Origin: Tomocerus qinae
Taxonomy: Eukaryota > Arthropoda > Collembola > Entomobryomorpha > Tomoceridae
Reading direction: 5' to 3'
NCBI GenBank assembly: GCA_020055645.1
Contig: JAECZT010000012.1
Span: forward strand, 124,001-188,000
DNA: 64,000 nt
Made by a program: the position numbers and the translations under genes
The notes under the pieces: model-generated
Database searches by the model: none
What the model saw: only the letters and a program-made list of their open reading frames with translations
Told to the model about the DNA's origin: nothing
Shown: positions 12,443 through 24,325 of the stretch, piece by piece
Numbering within the stretch: position 1 is the stretch's first letter
Layout of the letters: each line of letters opens with the position of its first letter

Positions 12443-13420
12443 TTTGTTACAACTGTCATAGTAACTTCTATTTATAGTTGTTTGGAACATTCCAAACATT
12501 CCATGGAATGTTCCACGATCGCTGATTGGCTAACTCCCCTCCCAAGTTTTGGTATAAAAGGAGATCACTTTCAGCCAGAGAGCGATTTAGCTATCTGACT
12601 GCAAGTGATCAAGAATTCCTTCTAAGGGAATTGATCTGCCAGCACTACTACGAAATGCCGTGCCTATTTATTATAGCATAATATTGCATAAGCATAAATA
12701 GGATTAGCATTAGTGTACGAAAGTCAACCAAGGAATCCGGGATAACCGTAGCGTTATAATTGGGGGCCGGTCCGACTTGGTCTGTACTCTGTACTGTTTC
12801 TACATTATATTTTACTTGTGAATCGAGTATTGTAGACTCAATTAGCCCATGTCCTCGGATCCAAGGTGAACGGTCTCAGTAATACTCTTCCAGTAAGTAA
12901 AGTAATGTCTGAATCAGTACCTAAGGGTAAGAGTGCTAAAGTAGCACATAGACCTATCACACGGTGGTTGCAAAATATTATGAATAATCAAGCAAATGAG
13001 CCAAGTGCCTCAGAGCAGGAGGTGGGGCAAAGAGAAATGGAGGAAGCCCTCCAAGATCTCTTAAGTGTCCCTGATGACACTAATGCTGCTGCTACTACTA
13101 CTACTGCTATTGCAAATAATAATAACGAGGAAATGAATGTGGGAGGTACCTCTGAGAAACCATCAGTGCCACAAAATAATATCCCTGCTGAGTCTTCTGA
13201 AGCTAAAACTGCAACATCAACTACCGTTGACTTGGAAACATTAAATAGTTTGCTTGCTCAACTATTGACTCAGAAAGACAGTAGTAGTGCAAATACCAAA
13301 AATGCTAGTATCGTGGAAGTGAATGAAGGAAGTCAAACCAAGACATGTGACTTCAAAAATGCTAAATTGTTGGTGCAAATCCCAGAATTTCTTGGTTTCC
13401 AAGACAAGAAAACTCCAAAT
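12443..13420 (+). mobile_element. LTR-retrotransposon 5' fragment (LTR, leader, truncated gag-like frame)
   Basis: Sequence starting TGTTACAACTG includes a TATAAAAGG promoter-like box near 12552. After about 316 bp it passes into TTGGGGGCCGGTCC, which resembles a primer-binding region. An open frame then runs to the break at about 13420, where array sequence resumes in inverted orientation. No second LTR is visible, so the element is truncated. The LTR boundary is inferred from composition and layout, not from a paired copy. Confidence 0.5.
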
Positions 13421-13426
13421 CGCTAG
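12866..13426 (+). CDS. Gag-like N-terminal fragment, truncated
   Basis: An open frame of about 186 codons. The first ATG in frame is at 12905, so the true start may lie there. The protein is hydrophilic, rich in Asn, Thr, Ser, Ala and Glu, with a TTTT/NNNN low-complexity stretch and a short leucine-rich segment (LNSLLAQLL). No zinc knuckle or other recognised domain is present. Its position behind a TATA-containing LTR-like region suggests the start of a retroelement gag. The last few codons already lie in the adjoining array sequence, so the C-terminus is artificial. Confidence 0.4.
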   Translation: MNGLSNTLPVSKVMSESVPKGKSAKVAHRPITRWLQNIMNNQANEPSASEQEVGQREMEEALQDLLSVPDDTNAAATTTTAIANNNNEEMNVGGTSEKPSVPQNNIPAESSEAKTATSTTVDLETLNSLLAQLLTQKDSSSANTKNASIVEVNEGSQTKTCDFKNAKLLVQIPEFLGFQDKKTPNR

Positions 13427-14223
13427 ACAAAATCTCAATAATAATAATAATGATAGATTTATAGATGCATTATTCCTGTTACGTGGTATTCTGATTCTCA
13501 ATAGTCCCAGTCACATTCACATACTATACCAATGCAAATACGGAGTACCAAGAACAATTCCAGAGATGAAAAATATATTAGGCTTGAGGGCACTGACATG
13601 GGTTGTAAAAAATTTATAATAAGTAAAATTTCAGGGATGGAAAATATTTTCATTGAGTGCGACTCCAAGCATAGAAAATGACAAATTGTAATAGGCACGC
13701 TCAATACTACTAATACAAACACTTACACTTTCCCGGCTTGTGGTGGATTTTATTTACCGCAAAAATATGAACTATTGATCTCCCCTAAAGCGGGGGTTTG
13801 AGGGCGGCAGCCCCCAATAAAAAATAAAATTATCTTGTCACATACATAATATATTTTGCGAAATAATCAAACTTTTCGAGATGTAGCTCAAATAACATAA
13901 TATTTATCATTTTTTCATAGATGTAAAACTTACATTATAAACTAGGCAGGGATGAACAATATTTAGAAAATTGAGACATGTTGATTAGAAGTTTACTCGA
14001 ACATTGCACATTACATTACCATTCCAATAGTTACAAAAATTTGCGAAGACTGGGAATAATGTTTTACTTGTAACTTGTTTTTATTGTCAATTTCTATAAC
14101 TATGACAGGTACCTATATAAATAATTTCGAAATATACATAATCTGGTTAAAATTTTTCTAGTTCGTAGTTACATGATAGTTATAACCAGATTTATCAAGA
14201 AAAACAATAAAATTAAATTAAAG
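13421..14223 (-). repeat. Array unit 3' part, inverted
   Basis: Reverse complement of the distal third of the unit, including the CCCCCGCTTTAGGGG-like block. It is joined directly to the 1.1 kb inverted-repeat segment. The orientation switch relative to U1/U2 shows that the array was rearranged here. Confidence 0.8.
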
Positions 14224-15305
14224 GTTAAAAACCTGGAGAAATATACGGGAAGAAGGCCAGAAAAACTCGAAAACAAGGTATAATTTAGATGCAGAGTATT
14301 AATTAAAGTTCGTAATTTTAAAATTTTCTTCAAAAAAATCTCCCCGTGCGTTTACAGTTAATTTCCTTGCAACAACCCTAAAACTTGCCTAAACATTAGA
14401 ATTACACTACAGTATGTCAATAAAGTAAGTATCCATAGGAAATCCGTATCCATAGTACCCAGCCATAGCTTACTAGTCAATATCCAACTAACAGGCAGTC
14501 AGTAACAGTCAGTATCGGGCAGTATCCGTAAATCCATAATAGGGATAAACAACTTGTAATAAATTAATAATAATATCAAACTTATTCCCCACTTGAAGGC
14601 AAAAAACTTTTCCATATAAAAAGCAGATAATACTAATTGCACAGTTACTTTGTACATTGTGGCAATTTCTTAACACTATTTAAGCATTTTTATTGCACTT
14701 TGGACATTTAGTTAGTTGATAATTTTAGCGCTATATACATTTTATTACTGTCTCAACCTGAGACTTCCTTTAGACACAGCAAAATAATTCAACAACGAGA
14801 AAAAGTAAAGTAAAAATAGTATTATGAAGAATGAAATAGTATGACATTATATTTGAGATTTAAATAAATGCTTAATACGGGATAATTTATAATCTTAATT
14901 TTTGCTTAATTACTATGGATACGACAATTTAACCTGGATTTTGATTTTCAGAAAATAACTTAGAGTCGTTTCAATTACTGACACTGAGTGAATACAACGT
15001 TGTATTGACGATTGCAAAGGTGTTCCCAAAGAACATTAAATAGCAGCTTTGACTGGTGTTCACATTGTCTAAAATATTTTCCATCCCCGTTTTAGGAGTG
15101 GAGTTACTATTGTATTTGTCCTTCAAATTGCTTTGTTTTTCGAAGAGTCAGTTACAAGTGAATTAGCTGTAATGTAAACGCACGAGGAGATTTTTTGAAG
15201 AAAATTGTAAATTTACGACTTTGATTTATATCTTGGTATCTAAATAATGCCTTGTTTTCGAGTTTTTCTGGCATTCTCACCGTATATTTTTCCAGGTTTT
15301 TACCT
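14224..15305 (-). mobile_element. Longer, more diverged copy of the 1.1 kb inverted-repeat segment
   Basis: Begins GTTAAAAACCTGGAG and ends near CCAGGTTTTTA. Compared with the array copies it has about 120 bp of extra internal sequence (14748-14870, containing GACACAGCAAAATAATTCAA), also seen at about 15905-16035, and it is more diverged. It may represent an older or fuller form of the element. Confidence 0.5.
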
Positions 15306-15724
15306 GTTATATTTTTCTATGCTTGGAGTCGCACTCAATGAAAATATTTTCCATCCCTGAAATTTTACTTATTATAAATTTTTTACAACCCATGTCAGTG
15401 CCCTCAAGCCTAATATATTTTTCATCTCTGGAATTGTTCTTGGTACTCCGTATTTGCATTGGTATGTGAATGTGACTGGGACTATTGAGTATCAGAATAC
15501 CACGTAACAGGATTAATGCATCTATAAATCCAACATCATTATTATTATTGAGATTTTGTCTAGCGATGCTAATTCAGTTCACTCATTAGTTCGTATCTTC
15601 GGAGATTGAATTTGGAAATGGAAATTGTATTGCTAATTACTAGTCCATCGACTCCATTTCATCCAATACCATATTGCAATGTGACTGCCATAGGTTCTAA
15701 TCACATTGCCCAATTGACTATGAT
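15306..15724 (+). repeat. Array unit 3' part, direct orientation
   Basis: A forward piece equal to the end of a unit, from CTATGCTTGGAGTCGC to ACTATGAT. It sits between inverted pieces, making this block a mosaic. Confidence 0.75.
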
Positions 15725-15897
15725 CAGGGAACAAAAAAGGACCTTTTTTGCCTTTTTTGTAAAAAAGGTAGGAGTAAGATTTTAAAAAAGCAGTCCATTT
15801 TTGGCTTTTTACCTTTTTTGATGTAGCAGAGTGCCCCATTTACTTCACTTTACATGTAAATAAGGTTAAAAAGGTAAAAAGGTAAAAGGACTGCTTT
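15725..15897. mobile_element. Border MITE, right end missing
   Basis: Starts CAGGGAAC after ACTATGAT. It continues through GATGTAGCAGAGTGCCCC and the AAAAAGG blocks, then stops before the GTTCCCTG terminus, where the extra-sequence form of the 1.1 kb segment begins. Confidence 0.65.
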
Positions 15898-16447
15898 TTA
15901 TAACTGTATCAACCTGAGATTGCCTTTAGACACAGCAAAATAATTCAATAACGAAAACAGAAAAGTAAAGTAAAAATAGTATTATGAAGAATGAAATAGT
16001 ATGACATTATATTTGAGATTTAAATAAATGGTTAAAACGGGATAATTTATAGTCTTAATTTTTGCTTAATTACTATGGATATGACAATTTAACCTGGATT
16101 TTGATTTTCAGATAATAACTTGGAGTCGTTACAATTAGTGAGCGAATACTATTTTGCATGTACTATTGCAAAGGTGTTCCCACACTAAATGGAAGCATTG
16201 ACTGGCGTTCCCGTTTCCGAAAATATTTTCCATCCTTGCTTCAAGCGTTAATTGAACCACTATTGTATTTTTGTTCTCTAAAATGTTTTTTGAAGACATT
16301 TACAGGTGAATTAGCAGTAACTGCACGAGAGATTTTTTAGAAGAAAGTTTTAAAATTACGAGCTTTAATTAATACTCTGCATCTAAATTATATCTTGTTT
16401 TCGAGTTTTTCTGGCCTTCTTCCCTTATATTTCTCCAGGTTTTTAAC
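15898..16447 (-). mobile_element. Half copy of the 1.1 kb inverted-repeat segment
   Basis: Carries the GACACAGCAAAATAATTCAA extra block and one terminal arm ending CCAGGTTTTTAAC. The other half is replaced by a truncated border MITE. Confidence 0.55.
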
Positions 16448-17584
16448 GTGTAATTTTATATGCAGTAGAAACCCAATGCTCGCATTCTTATACGGAGTTA
16501 ATCCATATGTTGACACTTCCGGAAGTAGTAAATCCATGTTGACACTTCCGGAAGTAGTAAATCCATGTTGACACTTCAGAAGTAGTAAATCCATGTTGAC
16601 ATTACCACAAGTGGTAAAAATAAATGTTTTTACTTCTAAAAGCAGTAGAAACCCTATGGAATGTTAATTGGGAAGTGGCGGTGAGATACAGACTACATGT
16701 TGGTGAAACTATTTTGTTGTTTTTGAAATGCCGGGCCTTTCTTCAAATTTTGATTGCTTAGAAAATAAAAAACTACTATCAAAAATGATAAACGAGACTG
16801 CTCCAATGTTTAAATTTTTTGAAAAAAAGAGCACGATCTTATGTTGTAAATGTGTATAATATCTAAAGTCATTTCTCATATCCATCTCGCAGAATCCTGA
16901 AAATGTTTTCAATCTCTTAATACCGATCTTTACTCAAAAATAGAACGCTTCGGAACAGATCTATACTATATTATAATTACCGGAAGTTTGTATTTATGTC
17001 TGTGTGAGTGTCCACTCCCAGTTCCCAAATGTTTACAATAGAAGCGGTACAATGCCTTTGTCAACACTTTCAAAAGCAATGAAACCCTATGTTGACACTT
17101 TTTAGGAACACTAAAACCCTATGTTGACACTTCTAGAAGCATTAAAAACTTATATGTGCACTACTGAAAGCAGTAAAAACCTATTTTGGCACTTCTAGAA
17201 GCAGTGAAACTGTGTTGTTAACACATCTAATAGCAATAAATACCTATGTCGTCACTTTTAGAAGCTTAGAAAGCCTATATTTTAAATTTTTATACCGCGA
17301 GAACATGCGAAGCAGACAGCGCATTGCCCGAATGGCAATGTGCGGTTTTACCACTAGTATAGTATGCAGTTAAATCCTGCTTCAATTTCCATTGACACCG
17401 ATTGCTAGTAAACTAGCAGCTTCTGTAAAACATGGCATATATGACAGCGTAGAGAATTCTTCTGCGGGCTGTGCATTAATTTGAAACCAACTATCCGGTT
17501 TCAACTTTAGCCGTAGGAACCGGAAGAATGAACTTTAAAATTGTTTGGTATCTCCTTGGCGACTTAGTACAAATGCATCATAGT
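16448..17584 (-). repeat. Array unit 5' part, inverted, with empty LINE site
   Basis: Reverse complement of the proximal third of a unit, with both minisatellite clusters (about 16460-16670 and 17040-17290). Near 16951-16970 it holds the exact unfilled LINE target (TTCGGAACAGATCT on this strand), confirming the 14 bp duplication seen around both LINE copies. Confidence 0.8.
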
Positions 17585-17827
17585 CAGGGAACTAAAAAGG
17601 TACTCCTTTTTTACAATAAAAGTAAAAAGTACTACTTTTTCTAAAAAAGCAGTCCTTTTTCCCTTTTTAACCTAATTTACATGTAAAGTGAAGTAAATGG
17701 GGCACTCTGCTACATCAAAAAAGGTAAAAAGGCAAAAAAGGACTGCTTTTTTAAAATCTTACTCCTACCTTTTTTACAAAAAAGGCAAAAAAGGTAAAAG
17801 GCAAAAAAGGTCCTTTTTTGTTCCCTG
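17585..17827. mobile_element. Border MITE, full-length, inverted
   Basis: A 243 bp copy with CAGGGAAC and GTTCCCTG termini, flanked by ATCATAGT on both sides (17577-17584 and 17828-17835). This is the long form, like 29181-29423. Confidence 0.8.
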
Positions 17828-17881
17828 ATCATAGTCAATTGGGCAATGTGATTAGAACCTATGGCAGTCACATTGCAATAT

Positions 17882-18465
17882 TGTGAACCCTATGATGATT
17901 TGTATGTGTATTTTTAGCTAAGGTTCGGGGGAATGTACGACTCGCGAAAGCTACTCAATGAGAGGTTGTACTAATAACTGATGCTGTAAGCAACTTAGTA
18001 TTTATTGGTCAAGAAGTAAGACAGGACAAAATCAGACTCAACTCATTACAATGGCAAACATCCGTTTTTATACCCTTATTTAGGTAGCTAACTCTACAGT
18101 TAATTGGGAGTGAGAGAGTAGAATATATGGGGTAGAACCACCCACCCCACGTTTGGAAGTCAGCTCCGGCCGTACTGACCCAGTTTCCGGCTGCGCACGA
18201 AAGAGACACAGCAAATTCGCAATGTCCCATTCACGCAGGAAATCCCCACCAAAAAGGGATTTCCAACACTTGTGAGCGGCGGGGACCCCCGTACCCAGAG
18301 ACAGCACCCATTCGGTTCGGCCGAATGCGTGTCATCCCGCAACGCGGAGCACCCACAGCCACACTAGTATACTCGTGGGAGATTCTACTCCATGTACATA
18401 CATAGTTATACTTATAAGCCTATTATATTAGTACATGTTATACTTTACTTGTGACTCCGGTCACA
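17882..18465 (-). mobile_element. LTR of an LTR retroelement, minus orientation
   Basis: Read on the minus strand, it begins TGTGACCGGAGTCACA and ends GGGTTCACA. An AATAAA signal lies near its end. A purine-rich run (AAGGCAAGGAAGGGACGAA) lies directly upstream at 18466-18486, as expected for a polypurine tract before a 3' LTR. Satellite sequence abuts the outer end. No paired 5' LTR was found. The short open frames inside are not genes. Confidence 0.5.
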
Positions 18466-20100
18466 ATTCGTCCCTTCCTTGCCTTTTAAGTTAATTAGAT
18501 AGATTAGAAAGACTTACTTCCGTATTTAGTTTTTTAAGGGTGTCTGAACATTTTCATTCTAATGCAATGTGTAGTGACTCTAAATTTAATTTAATTCTAA
18601 GACAACGTCTAGTGATTCTAAGTTTAAAATGGAATTATTTTGCATGTAATTACTATACTATGCCATACTCTTTAATTTACTAATTATAGTTAATTATGCT
18701 TTCACATCCCAATTAACTTATACTTAATTACTAGGCATAATTAATTTACCGTTTTTTACTAATCATAATTAATTATACTTACATTCATTGGTTATTTTTA
18801 ATTTTAGTTTTCAATTTACGTATTAAATACAATTAATTATACTGACATTTTCTAATACTTAATTTATAGTTTTAGTCTTTTTACTAATATAAATATATTA
18901 TTATACACATCATAATTAATGATTTTAATGATACCTAATGATAATTGTACTGATGTAGTTACTTATTAATTATAATTAATTATACTTTTACATCATGGTT
19001 TATTATACTTAATTATTGCTATTAATTTTAGATCTGTATTTTCTAATCGTAATTAATTATACCTGTGTATTAGCAGTGATCAGTGTATACTCACATGTTA
19101 TTTGGAATTAATTATATTCGGTTTTTAACAATGGTCTTTATAATTTAATAATAGAAGTTAATTCCTATTTTAATTGGATTTAACCATTGCTTAATTATAA
19201 TTCTGATCTTAATTTCCCCTTAATCATAATTAATTTAATCTACATTATGGTTACCGTTTCGGTAGAAATGGACTCATGGTATTTAATTTTTCTATTTTTA
19301 TTGAAACGTGGAGTCACCCTTAACCGACAGCGGCACGTGCCACTTGTCTCGGTTTTCTCTTTCACTGCGTATGCTCTACGCATTTTAATTTGCTCGTGTT
19401 ATTTTAATCTTTGGGCTTACATCAGATAGGTTGCTTTCTCGTATTTGTAGCTTGCATTATGGTAACGACATAATACTCTTAGTATAATTAACTATGAGGC
19501 GTCCGTAGTTTGATGAGAATGAATTTCCTCAAAAATATTCTTATTCCTAAACTGACTGTTGTTGAGGAAACATCTAGACTAAGATTCTTTACTAAAAGAA
19601 AACTCACTGCATCCGGTTTTAAAAAGACATGGCCTGTTAAAATTAGACAAATAATTCTAATTGAAAAGAAAATTTACTACTTCCGGTTTTGAGGAGGCAT
19701 TTCCTGTCAAAATTAGACTAACAATTTAATACTAAAAGAAGATTCACTACTTTCGGTTTTGTTCGGACGTCTATCATTGAATCAATGGCTTCGGGGTTCA
19801 GGTTTTTATATTCCGTATTTTAATTCTACACTTAGTTAATTTAAGTAATAGCCTTATTATACTTATGTTTTTATTATTTTCGGGGACAAAAGGGGACCTT
19901 AGGTCAAGGCTTCTTTACGAGCCACCTGCCCCATGGCGTTTTTTTTGCCAGTGAATTAGATTCACTTTGTCATTTTCAAGTCATTTTCTTGTTCTGGTCC
20001 GAGGGCCTTTCATACTTAATTTATTATTTTATTTATTTATTATTTTATTCATACTTAATAGTAATTTCCTCATTTTCACATGCGAAGTAAAACCTAGTCA
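18466..20100 (-). other. AT-rich non-coding stretch, possibly retroelement interior
   Basis: Contains many TAATTAATTATA motifs (about 18600-19240) and three imperfect ~90 bp direct repeats at about 19575-19770, with CACTNCNTNCGGTTTT as core. No protein domain is readable in six frames. It may be the interior of a non-autonomous element belonging to the neighbouring LTR; that link is inferred. Confidence 0.35.
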
Positions 20101-23100
20101 TGTCAATGGAAGCACACACACTGCCTTTCAAGATTAACATTATTCTGGAGAGACGGTATTGGCAGTTTCGATTTTGCCAAAATTAAATGTGTTAAATAGA
20201 CGTTGTGATTACGGTGGCTGTCCCTTTATTATTTCGAAATTCGAATAAAAATATGCTCTTAATAGTAGCCGAAACCCATAGTCCTACTAACCGACAAACT
20301 AACTGAGGATGCAAACACAAGACAGCAGTGCAATATACTCAAAATAACAAAATGTTTACGTTTACACCCAAGTTCCGTAATTTTGGCCCAAGTTCCGTAA
20401 GGTTATGTAGCACAGGGAGCCAACAGCAACAGTAATCAGCAGAATCTTCATAAATGTAGCTCCTACCACTTTTGGTGAAGTCAGAGGATGTGTTTTGTTT
20501 TGCTCTCCTTCTGCCACCAGTTTGAATAAGATAAAACCGAGGCGATCAGTGGCTGCATCCATGACCACGGGCTTCTCCCAGCCCGTGGACTGAATGCACC
20601 CAGCTAAACTTCAATCAAAAAGGTTGCAGAAAAAGGCTGACTTGGCCAATGACAACACTTGGTGCACATTTGCACTCATGTAGAGTTATTTTGAATATTG
20701 TCGTATTGCACTGCTAGATCTCTTGCGACAGTAATCCGTAACTATGGGATCGAATTACTGTACTGTGATATAAGTAATTTTATTACACAGTGGAAATTCG
20801 CAGGGCAAATTGACTACACCAGCGTTGGCATAGAGAAAAGCTCAATGCTCTGTCTCATGTTAGTCCATCGCTTCAATCTGTCGGATATTCATGACCTGCA
20901 AATCCGGTCAAGTCAAGGTGAGGTAAATTTCTATAGCAATACATTTATCGCAAATACACAGGTGCGGAAAGGACTCCACATTACCATTGAAATGATAAGG
21001 ACAAACTCTGGGACGAATCGTCCCAGCTCATGGTACCAATCCAAATTCAGTTAGGAACTCATTTTCCTGAATGATCATAGAGATTACCATACAAATTGAT
21101 AGTCATTTAGTTGCCAAATTAATTTTAAGTACTTAATACATATGTATCGAGATTAACGTAAAATTTTCAACAAATTTAACTCACAATGCAATTTTGCAAT
21201 GCAATACGCAGCAATTTCAATCATGGAAATCTGTAATCAAGATTTCCTGTATTCTATTCTTATCCCTTCGTAATAAAGAATCAAGAGTCGGAGTCAAATT
21301 TTTAGAAAATCACCTTAGTTACTAACTAATTACGAGGTATTTTTTGTTTAAAATCCCACCCCTTCTTTTCAGAATAAATTGGCACAAAAGCATACTATAT
21401 AAAATGGTAGTACTTGGTAGTAATACTTCCGTGTACCAACTTATGCCAAATGAAATTTGAGGGAAAAAAGAGCACGGTGGAGCAAAAGGTACTTAGACTC
21501 CTGACTAGGAAATCTGCAATCCCTTTGGCAAAATGCATCCACCAGTGAAAAGAGACTTTAACCTCGTTTTTTGACAATTTCAAGTCCTTGAATGCTAAAG
21601 TATGAATGCATAGAGGTGGAAATTCTGATAGCTTAACTGTAATTTGTTTTCAAAAATAATTAAATAAATAATGAAATTCTCGTTCCCTACTTGTCCTCGT
21701 CCATACTCCACTCCACGCACTCACTGGACAACTCTTGCCTCACTGGGCAGCGGGGCATGTGCTAAATTATTATAATCCACTATACAGCTTGACTGAGTGA
21801 AATGAGGAATTTCATTCTGAAATCGGCACTATTAATTTACTTAATCTACATTTCAACCGGCCGGCCATTTTAGTCACTGGTTATCAAAGATTTTTAACCG
21901 GAGTCCATACTCCGGCCTCAGCTCTGGGGCAATGGGAAGTTTCTTAATGTTCATGATCCTCAGTCTCACTCTCAGTTCCTCCAAACTCATTGACCTGACC
22001 CCATGTGAACCTCAGAGATTATAAGCACTGCGAATTTCTTGAGGAAGTTCAATCTGAAATAGGCCCCTAAATAAGTAGTCAACGACTCCATTAGCTGAAA
22101 AGCCTAGGATATATTTGACTGAGGAAGTTCCACGAAAAAATTATTTTTTTAGCCGGGAGTCGGGAGCCACCACAACCTCGGAATAATAAAATCATGTAAA
22201 GATAAAATGCAATTTACAGACGTCTAAATTATCGAGGTTCGCTTTAAAAACTCTGCAACAAAGCACAAAATCCAACCATTAACCATGCATTCTTCCTGTA
22301 CACTTGGAAAATAAAATACTGTAGCAGCAGGGCTACCTTTTAAAGTGCAACACTTGACAACACACACTGCCTAATGTGCCTAACCATCGCCAATTCCAGC
22401 ACTGAGCAATAGACGCCTGTTAATATGTGAAATAGGCATGCAAGGAATCTAAGATGGGGATGGGACTGCTGGGACAAAAATTCATATTTTTGTCCCAGAG
22501 TTTGTCCACCGATATAAAGGTCCCTTCACCACCTGTCTATAAGCAAAACAAGCGTCACTGTAGAAATTTAGCCCGCCTTGGGTCAAGTATAGGGCAGTTT
22601 ACATTTCAAACTTTTTCATGCAACTCTCTTTGCTATTTTTGATTCAACTTCCTGAGTTCTCAAATCGTATATACAATCACCTTAACGCAGCCTACAATGA
22701 AAGCTTGATTTGAAAGCATAGGAAAGTAATTGTGTGATACTTCACACTAAAAATGTCATATGATTGGATAGAACGTAAAAGGGGGAAAATAAAAGCTTAC
22801 TACTTGGTTCAATCAATCCATAGTTACGAATATGCCAATTTTGATAATAATGAAAAATCAAGTAAAAGTAAAATGATAATGTACAAGTAAAATAATTCCA
22901 TTAAATCTTATCGAATTCTAATCCAAGCCAAGTGTCGTGAATCGTGAATAGATTTGTTCAATGTCCAAATAATAATAAACATTGACCGTTTTTTAGATAA
23001 CGATCCACAATAAACACTAAAGTAGGAGTGCATCATGCATGTGATGGATATCTGATCTGAATCCAACACAAGTCTGTACGTATATGTTGTATATACGATG

Positions 23101-23715
23101 GTCTTGTTTTGATAATAATTTATATTTACTTTCACGGTTTACATACAACACATACGTGCTCACAAAATATGCGAGTAGAAAAATAAGTCAGCTCACGGTC
23201 AGTGTATATCAGAATCAAATCAAGTAGCTAAATAGCCAGCCTTACTACAAAAGTACATGCATACCTACAATATAGTACATACGTGCCATTTATGTACATG
23301 GAGTATCTTGCAATTAGTAGATTGAGTCTGATCATATTTAGATCCTGTCTGATTCAGTTTTGGCTCATTTGAGGGTAGATCCGGCATATGATGCAAATTT
23401 AAACTGGGGACCACCAATTCTAAGGATTGTCAGCAGGACAAGGACCATTTAGTAGTAGTTGACATGAGTAATGCCTAATGACTTTCTCCTGTCTCTCTCA
23501 CTCACTCAGGCACTTCGTTTGATTTGAAATAGTAATAATATGATAATACCCACAATATTCAACGCAGTCACTCGACTCGTTCAATCGGTTAACCTATTAA
23601 TAATAGTCTAATTCCGTGGCTGACCATCATAATACGATATTTGTGTATTGTATATGGAGTTTCCTATACTATATTAAATGTATCTGATAGGTAGCATAAA
23701 TTGAATACTCCTTTT
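20101..23715. other. Unclassified stretch, no gene seen
   Basis: Short open frames here (for example 20698-21054) have no ATG at a sensible place and no recognisable domain. Two structures stand out. One is an inverted pair AGCAGTGCAATA...TATTGCACTGCT at 20323-20714. The other is an inverted pair GGACAAACTCTGGGAC at about 20999 and 22492-22507, each associated with a small TGGGAC...GTCCCA hairpin. Both could be decayed short elements. Confidence 0.4.
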
Positions 23716-24310
23716 TTGTTAGCTCGCCTGAATTATGCAGCTTAAAGAACCGCACAGTCTGTTCGTCCGTCCGGACCTACAATAACTTTCGAACGAATTG
23801 ACTGCAGTTGACCAAATTTAGCATAAACAATGCTTATGGCCTGGTGACTAATCCTATTGATTTTGGATCAAATCGGTCTATAAGTTGCTGAGAAACCGCG
23901 CCCTTACTCTGTCTTTATTTGACAGTCAAAGCTGAAAATGGGCCATAAAAACTTCAAATGTGTTTCCTATCAATTGTTAGCCTGATAGTATGAAATATTT
24001 AACTCCGCTTCTACCAAATTTAGGGTTTTACAATAACGTAAATAAGACCAGAAAATAAACATTATAGAACGAAAATAAATCTATTTCGCATTTATACTCA
24101 AATTGATACCCAAATTTACATTTTTGAATTCCTTTTCATCTAGATAGCCAATATTGACCATATTGATTTACTGTTGATTTTGATACATAATATTATTAAA
24201 TTTCGATTTTCTATATTGCCCATTATAGTGAACACTAATCTTTTTTGATTTTTCTGCGGATTTTGACAGTCAACATTAATCTACTTTAGCATCCTGTCAA
24301 TTTTAATACT
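23716..24310 (+). repeat. Diverged copy of the foldback-element module
   Basis: Starts TAGCTCGCCTGAATTATGCAGC, followed by GTTCGTCCGTCCGG and CTTCTACCAAATTT. It is clearly related to the modules at 58795-59095, 59395-59718 and 60914-61230. It ends in one or two eroded copies of the 40 bp minisatellite (ACAGTCAACATTAATC). It is a fragment without the opposing arm. Confidence 0.7.
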
Positions 24311-24325
24311 CCTAATTAACAAACC

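Noticed and set aside
18009..18342. Three overlapping minus-strand frames
   Set aside because: They lie inside the LTR and have no domain.
20362..20568. Minus-strand frame with a hydrophobic stretch (MKILLITVAVGSLCY)
   Set aside because: Looks like a signal peptide but is followed by nothing recognisable and overlaps an inverted-repeat structure.
20698..21054. 118-codon open frame
   Set aside because: Starts at a TTG with no upstream context and shows no recognisable domain.
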